From: Leptospiraceae bacterium
Lineage (GTDB): Bacteria; Spirochaetota; Leptospiria; Leptospirales; Leptospiraceae
Direction: 5' to 3'
Assembly: GCA_024233875.1 (NCBI GenBank)
Contig: JACKPB010000010.1
Coordinates: 1 to 64,000, forward strand
DNA length: 64,000 nt
Within the stretch, counting starts at the first letter, position 1, and every line of letters starts with the position of its first letter. A model generated the notes under the pieces. It had not been told where the DNA came from. It did no database searches and was given only the letters and a program-made list of their open reading frames with translations. The translations under genes and the position numbers were made by a program. Below, piece by piece: positions 46,301-55,220 of the stretch.

Positions 46301-46464
46301 CTCTCTCACATTCACTCAAGGGCTCGGCTTCCAACCTTGGTTTTGTACAGATTTCTCAATTAGCAGATAGGATTGAATCAGAGAGCAAAGCTAAATCAAA
46401 TGAACTAAAACTGATGATAGAAAACCTTGCCATGGAAATAAAAGAAAAAATAATTAGGACTTAA
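43294..46464 (+). CDS. Cytoplasmic hybrid histidine kinase (PAS-PAS-HisKA-HATPase-REC-REC-HPt)
   Basis: 1056 residues. The helical N terminus (1-145) is coiled-coil-like. PAS1 spans about 150-260 and PAS2 about 268-390. The phospho-accepting His is in MSHEIRTPMNG (about 419). The HATPase (520-640) has GTGLGLAICKKI. Two receiver domains follow at about 654-775 (SIEDN ... LLDHQLPG) and about 798-915 (VVEDN ... LMDMQMP ... SKP). A C-terminal HPt domain has HSLKGSASN (about 1005). No membrane segments. It supports a full internal phosphorelay ending in HPt. The next gene, 2 nt downstream, is an HD-GYP response regulator and its likely target; the FIST protein upstream is its likely sensor. Confidence 0.95.
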   Translation: MKFEYHPHLKRVINKLFINSEEDQEDWLDLLQKKIQNNPDTITSEFIKLRSLFQKISDSYEQKERDIHLKNRSLEISSKELSDVNMQLNKKTESQSRAIESLIETSKKIADSLGLKLDIHKEDGLEQISYFISTLFMEKSRFQRALEQQKFALDQHAIVSITDSEGNIIYANQKFCAISGYSSDELMGKSHRIVRSGKHKKEYFAEMWNSITNGKVWNGEICNRKKDGGHYWVFATIVPIFNSNGIIEQYIGIRTDITNRKLFEEQLELSEERFSLVLKASRDGWWDWNLIDNSIYYSPGWWQMLGYEINELPSTPKLWEDLCHIDVLPVAKLILEDAFRNNYDSYEMELLLRHKKGHFVSILSRGFIKRDSSNDPIRISGSNMDLTESKKITMELKEAAQKAEVANRAKSEFLATMSHEIRTPMNGIIGMTSLLMETDLTPEQYHFTETIKFSSEALLEIINEILDISKLESGNVEVEYTNFELRPLLEGVIDLLAPRTKDKNLDLFYSLDWNVQHTFLGDPGLLRQVLINLGGNAIKFTESGSIYIECSIEIIDEVNSILYTQVIDTGVGIPENAKDKMFNMFSQADASTSRKYGGTGLGLAICKKIVQLLGGEIGFESEYMKGSNFWFKIPLRVSKLNSSIVYEPHLLKGIRILSIEDNPIKRKIISDILIHWGAELRFAESTRGAIFELEEENKIPDLILLDHQLPGQDGEEFLKYIRGKQNYNQIKVILYSSSEISILKKLQEEYSLESYVLKPIRQSYLLDNIIRIFNPNYNYLERSSNILSDTKIKSQFSLKILVVEDNFINQQVIVALLTKMGHRPDVSANGKEALELLQNIQYEVILMDMQMPIMDGLSTTREIRKMDSNMKNVPIIAMTANASNDDREKCLEAGMDDYLSKPINQKLLKDKLDEWSQKILQSHPLKMNKSDSFSVNEDSAMIENWDTPKSENWINPEIQSELKYTLGENVFSVLLNSFLSGLDVEINKLLTAEKEKDFKLIESLSHSLKGSASNLGFVQISQLADRIESESKAKSNELKLMIENLAMEIKEKIIRT

Positions 46465-46466
46465 TT

Positions 46467-47546
46467 ATGTTACTTTACATCATAGACGACAATCAAACCA
46501 ATTTGATACTCTTTGAGCAAATCGCCAAATTGGCAGCTCCGGAAGAGAAAATCAAAACCTTTCTGGATCCATCAAAAGCTCTAAATGATTTTGAATCGGA
46601 AAAACCTGATCTAGTGATTATAGACTATATGATGCCTGATATAGATGGAATAGAATTTATTAAAAAAATTAAGAAGTTTTCTTTTTCCAAAGAAATTCCT
46701 ATCATTATGGTCACTGCTGCAACTGATAAAGAAATACGTCATAGGGCTTTGGATGTTGGAGTCACTGATTTTTTAACCAAGCCGATAGATCCACTTGAGG
46801 TCAAAACCCGATTGATAAACCTTTTGGCTCTTCGAAGACTTCATCTGAGACAGAAAGACTTAAATGTATGGCTATCGGATGAAATCTTGAAAGCTACTGA
46901 AACTATAGTTTCAAGAGAAGAAGAGTTAGTTATGAGATTAGCTAAAGCAGCTGAATATAGAGATCCTGAGACAGGTGGACATATCCAAAGGATGTCACAT
47001 TATTCTAGAGTGATTTCAGAAAAACTTGGAATGGACAAGAGCTATAATGATTTAATTCAAAAAGCGGCTCCCATGCATGATATTGGAAAGTTGGGAATCC
47101 CTGATGGTATCTTGCTGAAACCCGGAAAACTGACTTATGAGGAAATGGAAATTATGAAGCTTCACAGTAGTATCGGAAGCAAAATATTAGAAAATAGTAA
47201 TTCTAAGTTGATTCAAATGGGGGCAGAAATCGCTTTGTCCCACCATGAAAAATGGGATGGAAGTGGATATCCCTCCGGTAGAAAAGGAGAGGAGATACCA
47301 ATCTCTGCAAGGATTGTTGCAGTTGCCGATGTCTTTGATGCCTTGACTTCTGAGAGACCGTATAAAAAAGCATGGAAGATAGAAGATGCTATAGGACTAT
47401 TGAAGGAGAATAGAAATACACACTTTGATTCTAAATGTGTAGATGTATTCTTAGAATCAATTGAAACTATATTGGAAATCAAATCTAGATTCAAAGATAC
47501 TAAAACTGAAATTACAAAAATCAGTGAATTTGATTTAAACTTTTAA
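46467..47546 (+). CDS. Response regulator with HD-GYP c-di-GMP phosphodiesterase domain
   Basis: 359 residues. The receiver domain (1-125) has IIDDN, the phospho-acceptor Asp in VIIDYMMPDIDG, and TKPIDP. The HD-GYP domain (about 150-340) has all signature elements: GGHIQRMSHYS, MHDIGKLGIPD (the HD), HHEKWDGSGYP (the GYP) and VADVFDALTSERPYK. It should hydrolyse cyclic di-GMP when phosphorylated, like RpfG. Third gene of the FIST - hybrid kinase - HD-GYP unit with a 2-nt gap, so the operon reads as sensor, relay and second-messenger output. Confidence 0.95.
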   Translation: MLLYIIDDNQTNLILFEQIAKLAAPEEKIKTFLDPSKALNDFESEKPDLVIIDYMMPDIDGIEFIKKIKKFSFSKEIPIIMVTAATDKEIRHRALDVGVTDFLTKPIDPLEVKTRLINLLALRRLHLRQKDLNVWLSDEILKATETIVSREEELVMRLAKAAEYRDPETGGHIQRMSHYSRVISEKLGMDKSYNDLIQKAAPMHDIGKLGIPDGILLKPGKLTYEEMEIMKLHSSIGSKILENSNSKLIQMGAEIALSHHEKWDGSGYPSGRKGEEIPISARIVAVADVFDALTSERPYKKAWKIEDAIGLLKENRNTHFDSKCVDVFLESIETILEIKSRFKDTKTEITKISEFDLNF

Positions 47547-47779
47547 GATTCAAATGACCGGGTTTGAATTTAGTCTAAATAAAAAATGAATTCTAAAAAG
47601 TAAATTTTAAAGATATAGTGTGTCTAATGAAAATCATTTTGATGAAACTGTCTCTAACGTCAACTTGATCCAAGATTATCACCCCAAAGTCATATTTAAT
47701 AAAATTAAATAGCTCCAAGAATAAATGATGTTTATTTAAAAATAAAATGACAATTGTTTTGCGTCATAATTTAGGTATG

Positions 47780-47892
47780 TATCGGTTTTCATAAATACTT
47801 GCGGTTTCTTCTTAAGGTATGTAACCATTTTATAGCTAATTTTTCTGTGAATGTGCAAAAATTTTTGAAAATGACTATAATAATTCTATTTC
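47780..47892 (+). repeat. Repeat A, copy 1
   Basis: About 113 bp. Core features in order: TTTTCATAAATACTTGCG, TTCTTCTTAAGGTATGTA, CCATTTTATAGCTAAT, TTCTGTGAATGTGC and TTTTGAAAATGACTATAA. The same order recurs at 48636, 50891, 55421 and 56983. All copies lie between genes on the same strand orientation. Confidence 0.85.
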
Positions 47893-48053
47893 GTGTTCTA
47901 AAGATACGTTAGGAGATAGAATCAATTGTTTAAAGAATGATTTTCTGATTCAAAAAATAATTTATTGACTCATCATACGCAATTGACTTTTGTAGATGAA
48001 ATGATTCGGTAACTTACAATCATTAGAGAATTTTAATGAATCTATAAATGTAG

Positions 48054-48140
48054 GGGGTTGGGGACGACTTATTCCCCAAGCTTGCCGGCAGGATTCCTAT
48101 ATTTTAACTTACCTTAAGTACAGAGTGCATAAGGTGAGTT
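48054..48140 (+). repeat. Repeat B, related copy 4
   Basis: Hairpin TTGGGGA / TCCCCAA (48059-48079) followed by CTTGCCGGCAGG, close to the CTGCCGGCAG of copy 1. A terminal hairpin follows, AACTTACCTTA (48106-48116) with TAAGGTGAGTT (48130-48140), one mismatch, resembling the first hairpin of copy 2. The long AT tail is missing. Confidence 0.55.
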
Positions 48141-48212
48141 ATTGAGTAGACTTTAAAATTAAATACAGTAGGGTTAGCTAAGAATTATTATCGTGTATTT
48201 AAGGGGGATATT

Positions 48213-48566
48213 ATGGACTTAGAGAAAGCTATTCAGGTTCATGCGAATTGGAAAGTAAAGTTGAGAACTGCAATTATGAAAAAAGAAACCATCGATGTTT
48301 TCATTCTGCAGAGGGACAATGTTTGTGATTTGGGAGAATGGTTGTATTCAGAGGGAAAAGAATTATTTGGAGAAAAAAAAGAGTTTTTGGATTGTCTTCA
48401 GAACCATAAAAAATTTCATCAGCAGGCAGGAGAGATTGGAAATATGATCAATTCTCAGGAATATGAAAAAGCCGAAAAACAACTGGATGGAAATTCTTTA
48501 TTTTCAAACACGTCTATTGAAGTAGCAAAAAATATAATTTCTCTAAAAAAAATTGTAAATCAATAA
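48213..48566 (+). CDS. Free-standing CZB (chemoreceptor zinc-binding) protein
   Basis: 117 residues, a single CZB domain. The conserved zinc ligands are visible: His in AIQVHANWKVKLR, Cys in VCDLGEWLYSEG, and HKKFHQQA. CZB domains sit at the C terminus of chemoreceptors or diguanylate cyclases and sense zinc or hypochlorous acid. Here the domain is not fused to any output, so it would have to act through a partner. GGGGG lies about 8 nt before the ATG. It is flanked on both sides by repeat A copies. Confidence 0.92.
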   Translation: MDLEKAIQVHANWKVKLRTAIMKKETIDVFILQRDNVCDLGEWLYSEGKELFGEKKEFLDCLQNHKKFHQQAGEIGNMINSQEYEKAEKQLDGNSLFSNTSIEVAKNIISLKKIVNQ

Positions 48567-48635
48567 TTGCCAGAATTCAGGAGAGAATCATTTACAATGA
48601 ATTATTTCCTGAGTTCCAAATTCTTAAATTCTTAA

Positions 48636-48745
48636 TATACCGATCTTCATAAATACTTGCGATTTCTTCTTAAGGTATGTAGCCATTTTATAGCTGATTC
48701 TTCTGTGAATGTGTAAATGCTTTTAAAAGAGAAATCATTATTTCC
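48636..48745 (+). repeat. Repeat A, copy 2
   Basis: About 110 bp between the CZB and membrane-protein genes. Very close to copies 1 and 5 in the first 80 bp (CTTCATAAATACTTGCGATT, TTAAGGTATGTAGCCATT, CTGTGAATGTG) and divergent at the 3' end, where GAAAATGACTATA is replaced. Confidence 0.85.
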
Positions 48746-48799
48746 TAATGATGAATTTAGATGATTGTTCAATTTTTAAAATAAAATAAATATGTAAAT

Positions 48800-49570
48800 A
48801 TGGTTCGATTGCTCCTGTCATTAACAGCTTTACTTTTCTTTTTTGTAAGTCTACTCATTCATGCTGGGACTTATTTTGAATCTATAAAGTATTTCCAATT
48901 TGAATACTTTGCTATCTTACATGTTATCTTATTTATTTTCTTTATCCCCGGTATTTTTATTACAAACTCTGACAAAGAAAAATATCTTCCCGGAAAAAAA
49001 TTTAATGCCAATGATTTATTAAAATCTAAACCGAAATGGATTTTAATCTTATTAGGATTATTTCAGTTGTATACAATAGTGAATTTTTTTGTAACGGGAT
49101 CGAAACTGGGTCCGGGTTCGACCTATAAGGAAGGAGAGAAATATTATGTGAGTGGAAGGAATACTCCTAAAAGGGAAATCAAAGAAGAGGAGCATTTGGA
49201 TCATCAAAGAAATGTATCCAGAATGTTTTCAGGTCATTGGATGTTATTCTATCTGGCATCAGTCATGATGCTGTTCCCTGTAGATGAAAAGAAAATATTT
49301 AAGGTTATTGAGGAGAAAAACAGAAAGACAAATTCGGAAGACTTAGAGGGCAGTCAGGAAGATGTTGAAGTGGAATATGAACTATGGTTCAACAAAAAGT
49401 ATTTATTGATATTTTTAATGTATAGTACAATCTATATAGGTCTGTATGGAGTTTACAAAAACCAAAAAATGAATCGTGGTCAGAAATTAAAATTCCTTAA
49501 GTTTCACGGTACGGTAGTATTTCTAATCTATTTCTCTTTTTCTATTTTGATAGGATTTATGGCAGAATAG
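48800..49570 (+). CDS. Integral membrane protein of unknown function
   Basis: 256 residues with about five hydrophobic segments (near 5-22, 35-53, 78-97, 145-160 and two toward the C terminus) and a charged central loop (NRKTNSEDLEGSQEDVEVE). No family recognised. Flanked by repeat A copy 2 upstream and convergent with the AI-2E-family transporter gene downstream (8-nt gap between stops). Confidence 0.75.
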   Translation: MVRLLLSLTALLFFFVSLLIHAGTYFESIKYFQFEYFAILHVILFIFFIPGIFITNSDKEKYLPGKKFNANDLLKSKPKWILILLGLFQLYTIVNFFVTGSKLGPGSTYKEGEKYYVSGRNTPKREIKEEEHLDHQRNVSRMFSGHWMLFYLASVMMLFPVDEKKIFKVIEEKNRKTNSEDLEGSQEDVEVEYELWFNKKYLLIFLMYSTIYIGLYGVYKNQKMNRGQKLKFLKFHGTVVFLIYFSFSILIGFMAE

Positions 49571-49578
49571 TTTAATTT

Positions 49579-50676
49579 TTACTGTCTGTTGTTCTGGATA
49601 AAATCATCATACTTCATTAAATATAAATTTGATACAGTGAGAAATATTGAGATGATAATTGGTCCATAAAATATTCCTGCCATTCCAAATACACTCATTC
49701 CTCCAAGAATGCTAAAAAAGACCAAATAAGAATTTATCTTTAGTTTCTTTCCGATAAATTTTGGTTTGAACCAATTTTCAACGATCAAGGCTAAAAGAGA
49801 AGTATAGATAAATAAGAGAATGGATGTCCAGGTTTTCCCCATAAAAAATAAATATATGCACATGGGTATCGAAACCAGAGAGATCCCTAAAATCGGAATG
49901 AAAGCAAGGATGATCATAAGTATAGTCCAGAGTAGAATAGATTCAATACCCGCTACCCACAATCCGATTCCCGCCATTATCCCCTGAATCAAGCCTCCAA
50001 TTCCATTGGATACAAGAGTAACATAATTCATCATATTGAATTGCCTGATAATCAATTTTTCATCTTCATTTCTTAGAGGAGAAAGATCCAAAAGAAATTC
50101 CTGGAGTTCATTCCCGTGTTTGAATAAAGCAAATATAGCCAGAATCATAATGAAAAATTGGAAAAGAAAAGAAAAAATATTACCAACCAAATTATTAAGA
50201 GAGTTAAGCGCCTTAAGGCTAATTTCACTTAAGCCTTCCGTTATTAATGAAATTATAGATTCTAATGTGTACTCTCTATCGATTACATCAAAAACTGCTG
50301 AGGCTGTTTTTGCAAAGTAGTGATCCCCAAAAAATATATGATTGATTGTTGCTTCATTTAGATTTAGACGTGCTCCTTCGTAAAAAATTAAAATTTCTTT
50401 AGAAAGTCTTATGATAATAAAAATCGCAGGTAAAAAAATTACTATTATGATGAAGAAACTTACAAGAAATGAAGCGAGATTTCTACTCCAACCTGTCCTG
50501 ACTATAAGATAATTCAACATAGGATAGAATGCTCCTGCTATGATTCCGGCGAAGATGATGGACGTCAGAAAGTTCCACATCATATAGAACATGAGAGCCA
50601 TAATAAATAGTAAAAAAATAATAAAAGATATCGCTTCCAGATTATTGTATTTTGATAGTATTTTCTTATTTCTCAT
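49579..50676 (-). CDS. AI-2E family (PerM/UPF0118) membrane transporter
   Basis: 365 residues with seven to eight membrane segments and the family layout: FAGIIAGAFYPMLNYL near the N terminus, a polar central region, then GGLIQGIMAGIGLWVAG, FIPILGISLVSIP and PKFIGKKLKINSYLVFFSILGGMSVFG. The family includes an autoinducer-2 exporter and Na+/H+ antiporters; the substrate here is unknown. AAAGG lies about 8 nt before the ATG. Minus strand, divergent from the second giant kinase. Confidence 0.93.
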   Translation of the reverse strand: MRNKKILSKYNNLEAISFIIFLLFIMALMFYMMWNFLTSIIFAGIIAGAFYPMLNYLIVRTGWSRNLASFLVSFFIIIVIFLPAIFIIIRLSKEILIFYEGARLNLNEATINHIFFGDHYFAKTASAVFDVIDREYTLESIISLITEGLSEISLKALNSLNNLVGNIFSFLFQFFIMILAIFALFKHGNELQEFLLDLSPLRNEDEKLIIRQFNMMNYVTLVSNGIGGLIQGIMAGIGLWVAGIESILLWTILMIILAFIPILGISLVSIPMCIYLFFMGKTWTSILLFIYTSLLALIVENWFKPKFIGKKLKINSYLVFFSILGGMSVFGMAGIFYGPIIISIFLTVSNLYLMKYDDFIQNNRQ

Positions 50677-51296
50677 TTCGATACCTTTCGGGATGCCGGG
50701 AGTTGTGGTGAAACAATTTAAAAATCTAGATAATTATCAATCATTATAATTTACTTTGAAAAACTCAAAATTAGCAATTGTTATGAAAACTGCAATCAAG
50801 AGTAGATTCATTTCTCTCTTTGAAAATTATATACAAACAGTATTTATGAAAAACTATGAGAATCAATTAAAAAAAATATAGTAAAATAAACAGGTTTTCA
50901 GATTTACTTGCGTATTTCTTCTAAAGGTCTGTTGGCATTTTAAAGTTGATTCCTCTGTGAATGCACAAACCTTCTGAAAATGACTATAATGATTTCCGAT
51001 CGAGAAGATTTGAGAAGAAAAGAATTTCCGGAGAGGCAGGAAGTTTTTAGAATTGATTCCAGTCTCTCTACACATTGTATTTGTTAAATAAAGAGTCTAG
51101 TTCTTGAACAATTTGTTTCATATTGGTATAGATTTTATCGGATAAAGGGTAAATATGAAAATTAATTCTCAAAAATCAAAATTGTTTATTGATTTTGGGA
51201 ATCTTTTTGGGAAAACATCTAAACATCTCAAGAGCAGTGAGAACAAAAAATTGATATTTCCATGCCCCGGGACCGGAAATCAATTTTGGAAAAGAT
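50677..51296. other. Intergenic region (620 bp) containing repeat A copy 3
   Basis: Divergent promoter region between the AI-2E-family gene and the giant hybrid kinase, holding repeat A copy 3 (50891-50997). A 70-codon minus-strand frame at 50863-51075 lies largely on the repeat and is not called. Confidence 0.6.
50891..50997 (+). repeat. Repeat A, copy 3
   Basis: About 107 bp. CAGGTTTTCA, TTACTTGCGTATTTCTTCT, GGCATTTTAAAGTTGATTCC, CTGTGAATGCACAAAC and CTGAAAATGACTATAATGAT follow the repeat A order. The central GTTGGCATTTT varies from GTAGCCATTTT. Confidence 0.85.
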
Positions 51297-54200
51297 ATGG
51301 ATTTAAAGAAAGATGAAATGATATTAGAAAGTGTGTCTCTTGGAATAGGGGAATTGAAGCTATTTTTAGACCCAATTTCAAAAAGTTTTGATGGGATCAT
51401 CACTTCTAGAAACTCCAAGCTCTCTGATCTCCTGGGCATAGAATCGAAAGATTTAAAAAATCATAAATTACAGAATCTTTTCTCCTCTCTTTTTATGGAA
51501 TTCCGATCTGATTCATTGAATATTTTCATTTCTGAAGAGGATGAATATTGCTTTGAGTATTTTAATCAGAGAAATTCCTTGTGGTTGGAGATTCAGTTTA
51601 AAAAGATAAGTAATTTAGAATATTTAATATTTATTTCAGATATTACAAAATTTAAAAATCGTGAGCAGGAAACAAAAATATTTCAGAATCTAAGTAAAAG
51701 TCTATATGTAGTTTTAGACTTAAATGGAAATTTTACAAAAATTGAATATATTAACCCTGAGTTAGATGTTTCAGACTCAGATTTTTTAGGTTATAATTTT
51801 TCAGATTTTCTTCATCATGAAGATAGGAAAGATTTTCTCCAGGTTTTTGAAGACATTCATAATAAGAGAGAGACAATAATTACTCATTACAGAATGTATT
51901 TTAAAAATTCTAATATGCAATATTATGAATGGAGATTTGTCCGGAAAGAAAATCGTATCTATGCTTTAGCTAATGATATCTCCAATACAATCTTTACTGA
52001 AAATATTTTGAAATCAAACGAAGAAAACTTTCGATCTTTTTTCGAAAATGTAGACGATTTAATATTTATTGCTAATGAAAGTGGTGAGATCTTTTATACT
52101 AATCCTGCTGTAAGTAGAAAATTGGGATATAGAGAAGAAGAAATAAAGTCTATGCAAATATTAGATATGCACCCTGAAGAGAAGAGGGAAGAAGCTAAAC
52201 TAATATTCTCTGCAATGTTTGCCGGACAATTGGATCATTGTCCCCTACCTCTTTCAAGAAAAGACAAATCACTCCTCCCGGTAGAAACCCGTGTTTGGTT
52301 TGGAAAATGGGATAAAAAAGATAGTGTTTTTGGAATTTCAAAAGATTTAACGCATGAGCATGAATCTTTAGAGAGATTATCAAAGATCTTTGATAAAAAT
52401 CCTACCTATATGATGATTGTATCACATTCTGACGAAATATGTTTGGATGTAAATTCATCATTTCTGGACAACCTCGGTTATAAAAAGGAAGAAGTATTAG
52501 GTAAGAAAATTAAGGAATTAGGTATATTTCTAGAGCCTGAAAAACTATCATTTCAAAATTCTTCCCAGATTCACTCGGAACTTTATTCCGAGATTGTGCT
52601 CATTGCTAAGAATGGAAAAAGGAAAACAGCTATCTATTCCGGTGATACAATAGAGAGTCAGACTAAAAAGTATCTTCTTATTGTACTTTTGGATATAACG
52701 GCTAAAAAACTAGCTGAATCAAATCTAAAGGAAGAAAGGGATTTGTTCTCATCAGGTCCTATCATTACTCTTGAATGGGAAAATACTGAAAATAGACCGA
52801 TTACATATATTTCATCTAATGTAAAAAATATCCTTGGTTATACTGATTTTGAAATATGCAAATATAAATATAATTTATTAAATTTAATCCACCCGGATGA
52901 TATAAATAGAATCAATTCAGAATTTAATTATTATATCAACCTGGATGTGGAAGGATTTGAGCAGACCTATCGAATTCAAAATAGTTCCGGCGAATATCGA
53001 TGGTACTACGACTATACAAAAATCATCAGGGACAATGATGGGCAGGTTCTAAAGCTGCGGGGATATTTACTCGATCAAACCCATCAGAAATCGGTAGAAC
53101 GGGAACTTATTGTCCAATCCGAACTTCAAAAGTTAATGATTGAAATCGCTAGTTTTTTTATCAACATCCCATTAAATGATATAGATAAAACCATTATAGA
53201 TGCACTCGGGAAAATGGCATCTTTTGTAAATGCTGATCGGGCTTATATCTTTGAATACAATTGGGACGAGAACACATGCAGAAATACTTATGAGTGGTGT
53301 GAAAAGGATATCAATTCTGAGATTGAAAATTTACAAAATGTTCCTAATGATATGTTGATTCAGTGGGTGGAGTCACACAAAAAGGGAAAAACTATGTACA
53401 TCAAAGATGTTCTCAGTCTTGCTCCTGATGATACAATTAGGGCTGTCCTTGAGCCCCAGCAGATAAAAAGTCTAATCGCTGTTCCTATGATGGAAGGCAA
53501 AGCATGTGTAGGGTTTGTGGGCTTTGACTCTGTCAAACAAAATCATGAATATTCGGAAGATGAAAAAAAACTCCTGACAGTTTTTTCTCTTATGATTGTA
53601 AATATCGAGAAGAGAAAAAAGCTTATGGAAGAATTGCATGAAGCCATAGAGATTGCAGAAGCGGCCAGCAAATCAAAATCAGAGTTTTTAGCAAATATGA
53701 GTCATGAGATACGAACTCCCCTGAATGCCGTAATCGGTTTTACCGAGCTTTTGAAGGATACTCCTCTTTCTACTGTTCAAAAACAATTTGTAAAGAATGC
53801 TAATATAGCAGGTCATTCACTTTTAGGTATTATTAGTGATATATTAGACTTCTCTAAAATAGAAGCCGGCATGATGGAGTTGGAAATTATCAGAACTGAT
53901 ATCATAGATATCTTTGAAAATGCAATCGATTTAATTAAACCATCTAAAGGAAATAAAGATATAGAAATCCTTTTGAATATAGATATAAATGTACCCCGAT
54001 TTGCATTCATTGATCCTATCAGATTGAAACAAATTATAACCAATCTATTGGGAAATGCAATGAAATTTACATTGAAAGGTGAAATTGAGTTGAAAGTAAT
54101 TTTTGAAAAAGAATCCGAATCAATGGGTGTATTTAAAATCTCAGTCCGGGATACAGGTATAGGAATATCTGAAGTACAAAAAGATAAATTATTCAAAGCA

Positions 54201-55220
54201 TTTGGTCAGGCGGATACTTCTACAACCAGAAAATTTGGTGGAACCGGATTGGGGTTAATCATTTCAGAAATGATAGCTAAGAGGATGAATTCAAAAATTA
54301 ACTTCACTAGCTTAGAAAATGAAGGAACTTGTTTTTATTTTGATATAAAATGTAAATATGAGAATGGAGATAAAAATAATAAATTAAGTACTAATTCTAT
54401 TAAGAACTGTTTGGTGATAGATGATAATAGTAATAATCTCTTAATATTGAATTATTTATTGGCGAAATTAGGTATTGATGTCTCGGAGTCTTCAAATGGA
54501 AAAGAAGGTTTGGAAATTCTAAAATCCAAAGGAACTTTTGATCTAATCATCTGTGATTATTATATGCCTGAAATGGATGGGTTGAAGGTTATTCAAACTA
54601 TCCGGGAAGAGATGAAACTCAATGAAGAGTCCCAGCCGATTTTACTTCTTCATTCTTCTTCAGATGATCTCAGTGTACATCAAAAATTCAATCAACTCGG
54701 AGTCAGCCATCTACTGACAAAGCCTATAAAGCGGGATGAGCTGTATGAAAAATTATCCCATATTGGGGAAATCTATAAAGAGAAAAAGACTGATAAGGGA
54801 AATGGAGTCAAAATTCCGGGAGAAGAGTTAAATACAAAACCTTTAAAATTATTAATTGTAGAAGATGTAGAAATGAATTTGATTCTATTGAAAGCTATCC
54901 TACGAAAAATGAAATTAAACCTTGAAGTAAGAGAAGCCAGAAACGGGATTGAGGCGGTTCGACAGTTTCAGGAATTCGAACCGGATTTGATTCTCATGGA
55001 CATTCAAATGCCTGAAATGTCAGGGATAGAAGCCACTCAAAAAATTAGAGAGATGGAATCCAAGACCGGGAAAAGGGTGCCAATTGTAGCTCTTACAGCT
55101 GGAGCTCTGTTAGAAGAGAAGGAGAAATCTGAAGCAGCGGGTATGGATAAATTTCTCACCAAGCCCATTGAAGCGGAAAAATTACGCTTAGTAATACAAA
55201 ATTATTTTGAAATTGAATAA
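51297..55220 (+). CDS. Giant hybrid histidine kinase (multi-PAS-GAF-HisKA-HATPase-REC-REC)
   Basis: 1307 residues, no membrane segment. About five PAS-type domains fill the first 600 residues. The clearest are about 235-350 (FRSFFENVDDLIFIANESGE) and 480-600 (PDDINRI ... GEYRWYYDYTK). A GAF domain lies at about 605-770. The HisKA acceptor His is in MSHEIRTPLNA (about 801), then HATPase with FGGTGLGLIIS. Two receivers start near 1036 (VIDDN, CDYYMPEMDG) and 1184 (IVEDV, LMDIQMPEMSG). There is no HPt domain, unlike the kinase at 43294, so its phosphate must pass to a separate protein. The start is ATG with GGA 6 nt upstream. The next gene is UDP-glucose dehydrogenase. Confidence 0.94.
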   Translation: MDLKKDEMILESVSLGIGELKLFLDPISKSFDGIITSRNSKLSDLLGIESKDLKNHKLQNLFSSLFMEFRSDSLNIFISEEDEYCFEYFNQRNSLWLEIQFKKISNLEYLIFISDITKFKNREQETKIFQNLSKSLYVVLDLNGNFTKIEYINPELDVSDSDFLGYNFSDFLHHEDRKDFLQVFEDIHNKRETIITHYRMYFKNSNMQYYEWRFVRKENRIYALANDISNTIFTENILKSNEENFRSFFENVDDLIFIANESGEIFYTNPAVSRKLGYREEEIKSMQILDMHPEEKREEAKLIFSAMFAGQLDHCPLPLSRKDKSLLPVETRVWFGKWDKKDSVFGISKDLTHEHESLERLSKIFDKNPTYMMIVSHSDEICLDVNSSFLDNLGYKKEEVLGKKIKELGIFLEPEKLSFQNSSQIHSELYSEIVLIAKNGKRKTAIYSGDTIESQTKKYLLIVLLDITAKKLAESNLKEERDLFSSGPIITLEWENTENRPITYISSNVKNILGYTDFEICKYKYNLLNLIHPDDINRINSEFNYYINLDVEGFEQTYRIQNSSGEYRWYYDYTKIIRDNDGQVLKLRGYLLDQTHQKSVERELIVQSELQKLMIEIASFFINIPLNDIDKTIIDALGKMASFVNADRAYIFEYNWDENTCRNTYEWCEKDINSEIENLQNVPNDMLIQWVESHKKGKTMYIKDVLSLAPDDTIRAVLEPQQIKSLIAVPMMEGKACVGFVGFDSVKQNHEYSEDEKKLLTVFSLMIVNIEKRKKLMEELHEAIEIAEAASKSKSEFLANMSHEIRTPLNAVIGFTELLKDTPLSTVQKQFVKNANIAGHSLLGIISDILDFSKIEAGMMELEIIRTDIIDIFENAIDLIKPSKGNKDIEILLNIDINVPRFAFIDPIRLKQIITNLLGNAMKFTLKGEIELKVIFEKESESMGVFKISVRDTGIGISEVQKDKLFKAFGQADTSTTRKFGGTGLGLIISEMIAKRMNSKINFTSLENEGTCFYFDIKCKYENGDKNNKLSTNSIKNCLVIDDNSNNLLILNYLLAKLGIDVSESSNGKEGLEILKSKGTFDLIICDYYMPEMDGLKVIQTIREEMKLNEESQPILLLHSSSDDLSVHQKFNQLGVSHLLTKPIKRDELYEKLSHIGEIYKEKKTDKGNGVKIPGEELNTKPLKLLIVEDVEMNLILLKAILRKMKLNLEVREARNGIEAVRQFQEFEPDLILMDIQMPEMSGIEATQKIREMESKTGKRVPIVALTAGALLEEKEKSEAAGMDKFLTKPIEAEKLRLVIQNYFEIE

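Larger units (their letters stand above)
47547..48212. other. Intergenic region (666 bp) with repeat A and repeat B copies
   Basis: Contains repeat A copy 1 (47780-47892) and a repeat B relative (48054-48140). AAGGGGGAT just before 48213 is the ribosome site of the CZB gene. No gene recognised. Confidence 0.65.

Noticed and set aside
50863..51075. 70-codon minus-strand frame
   Set aside because: It mostly reads through repeat A copy 3; the other copies do not keep the frame open, so coding is unlikely.
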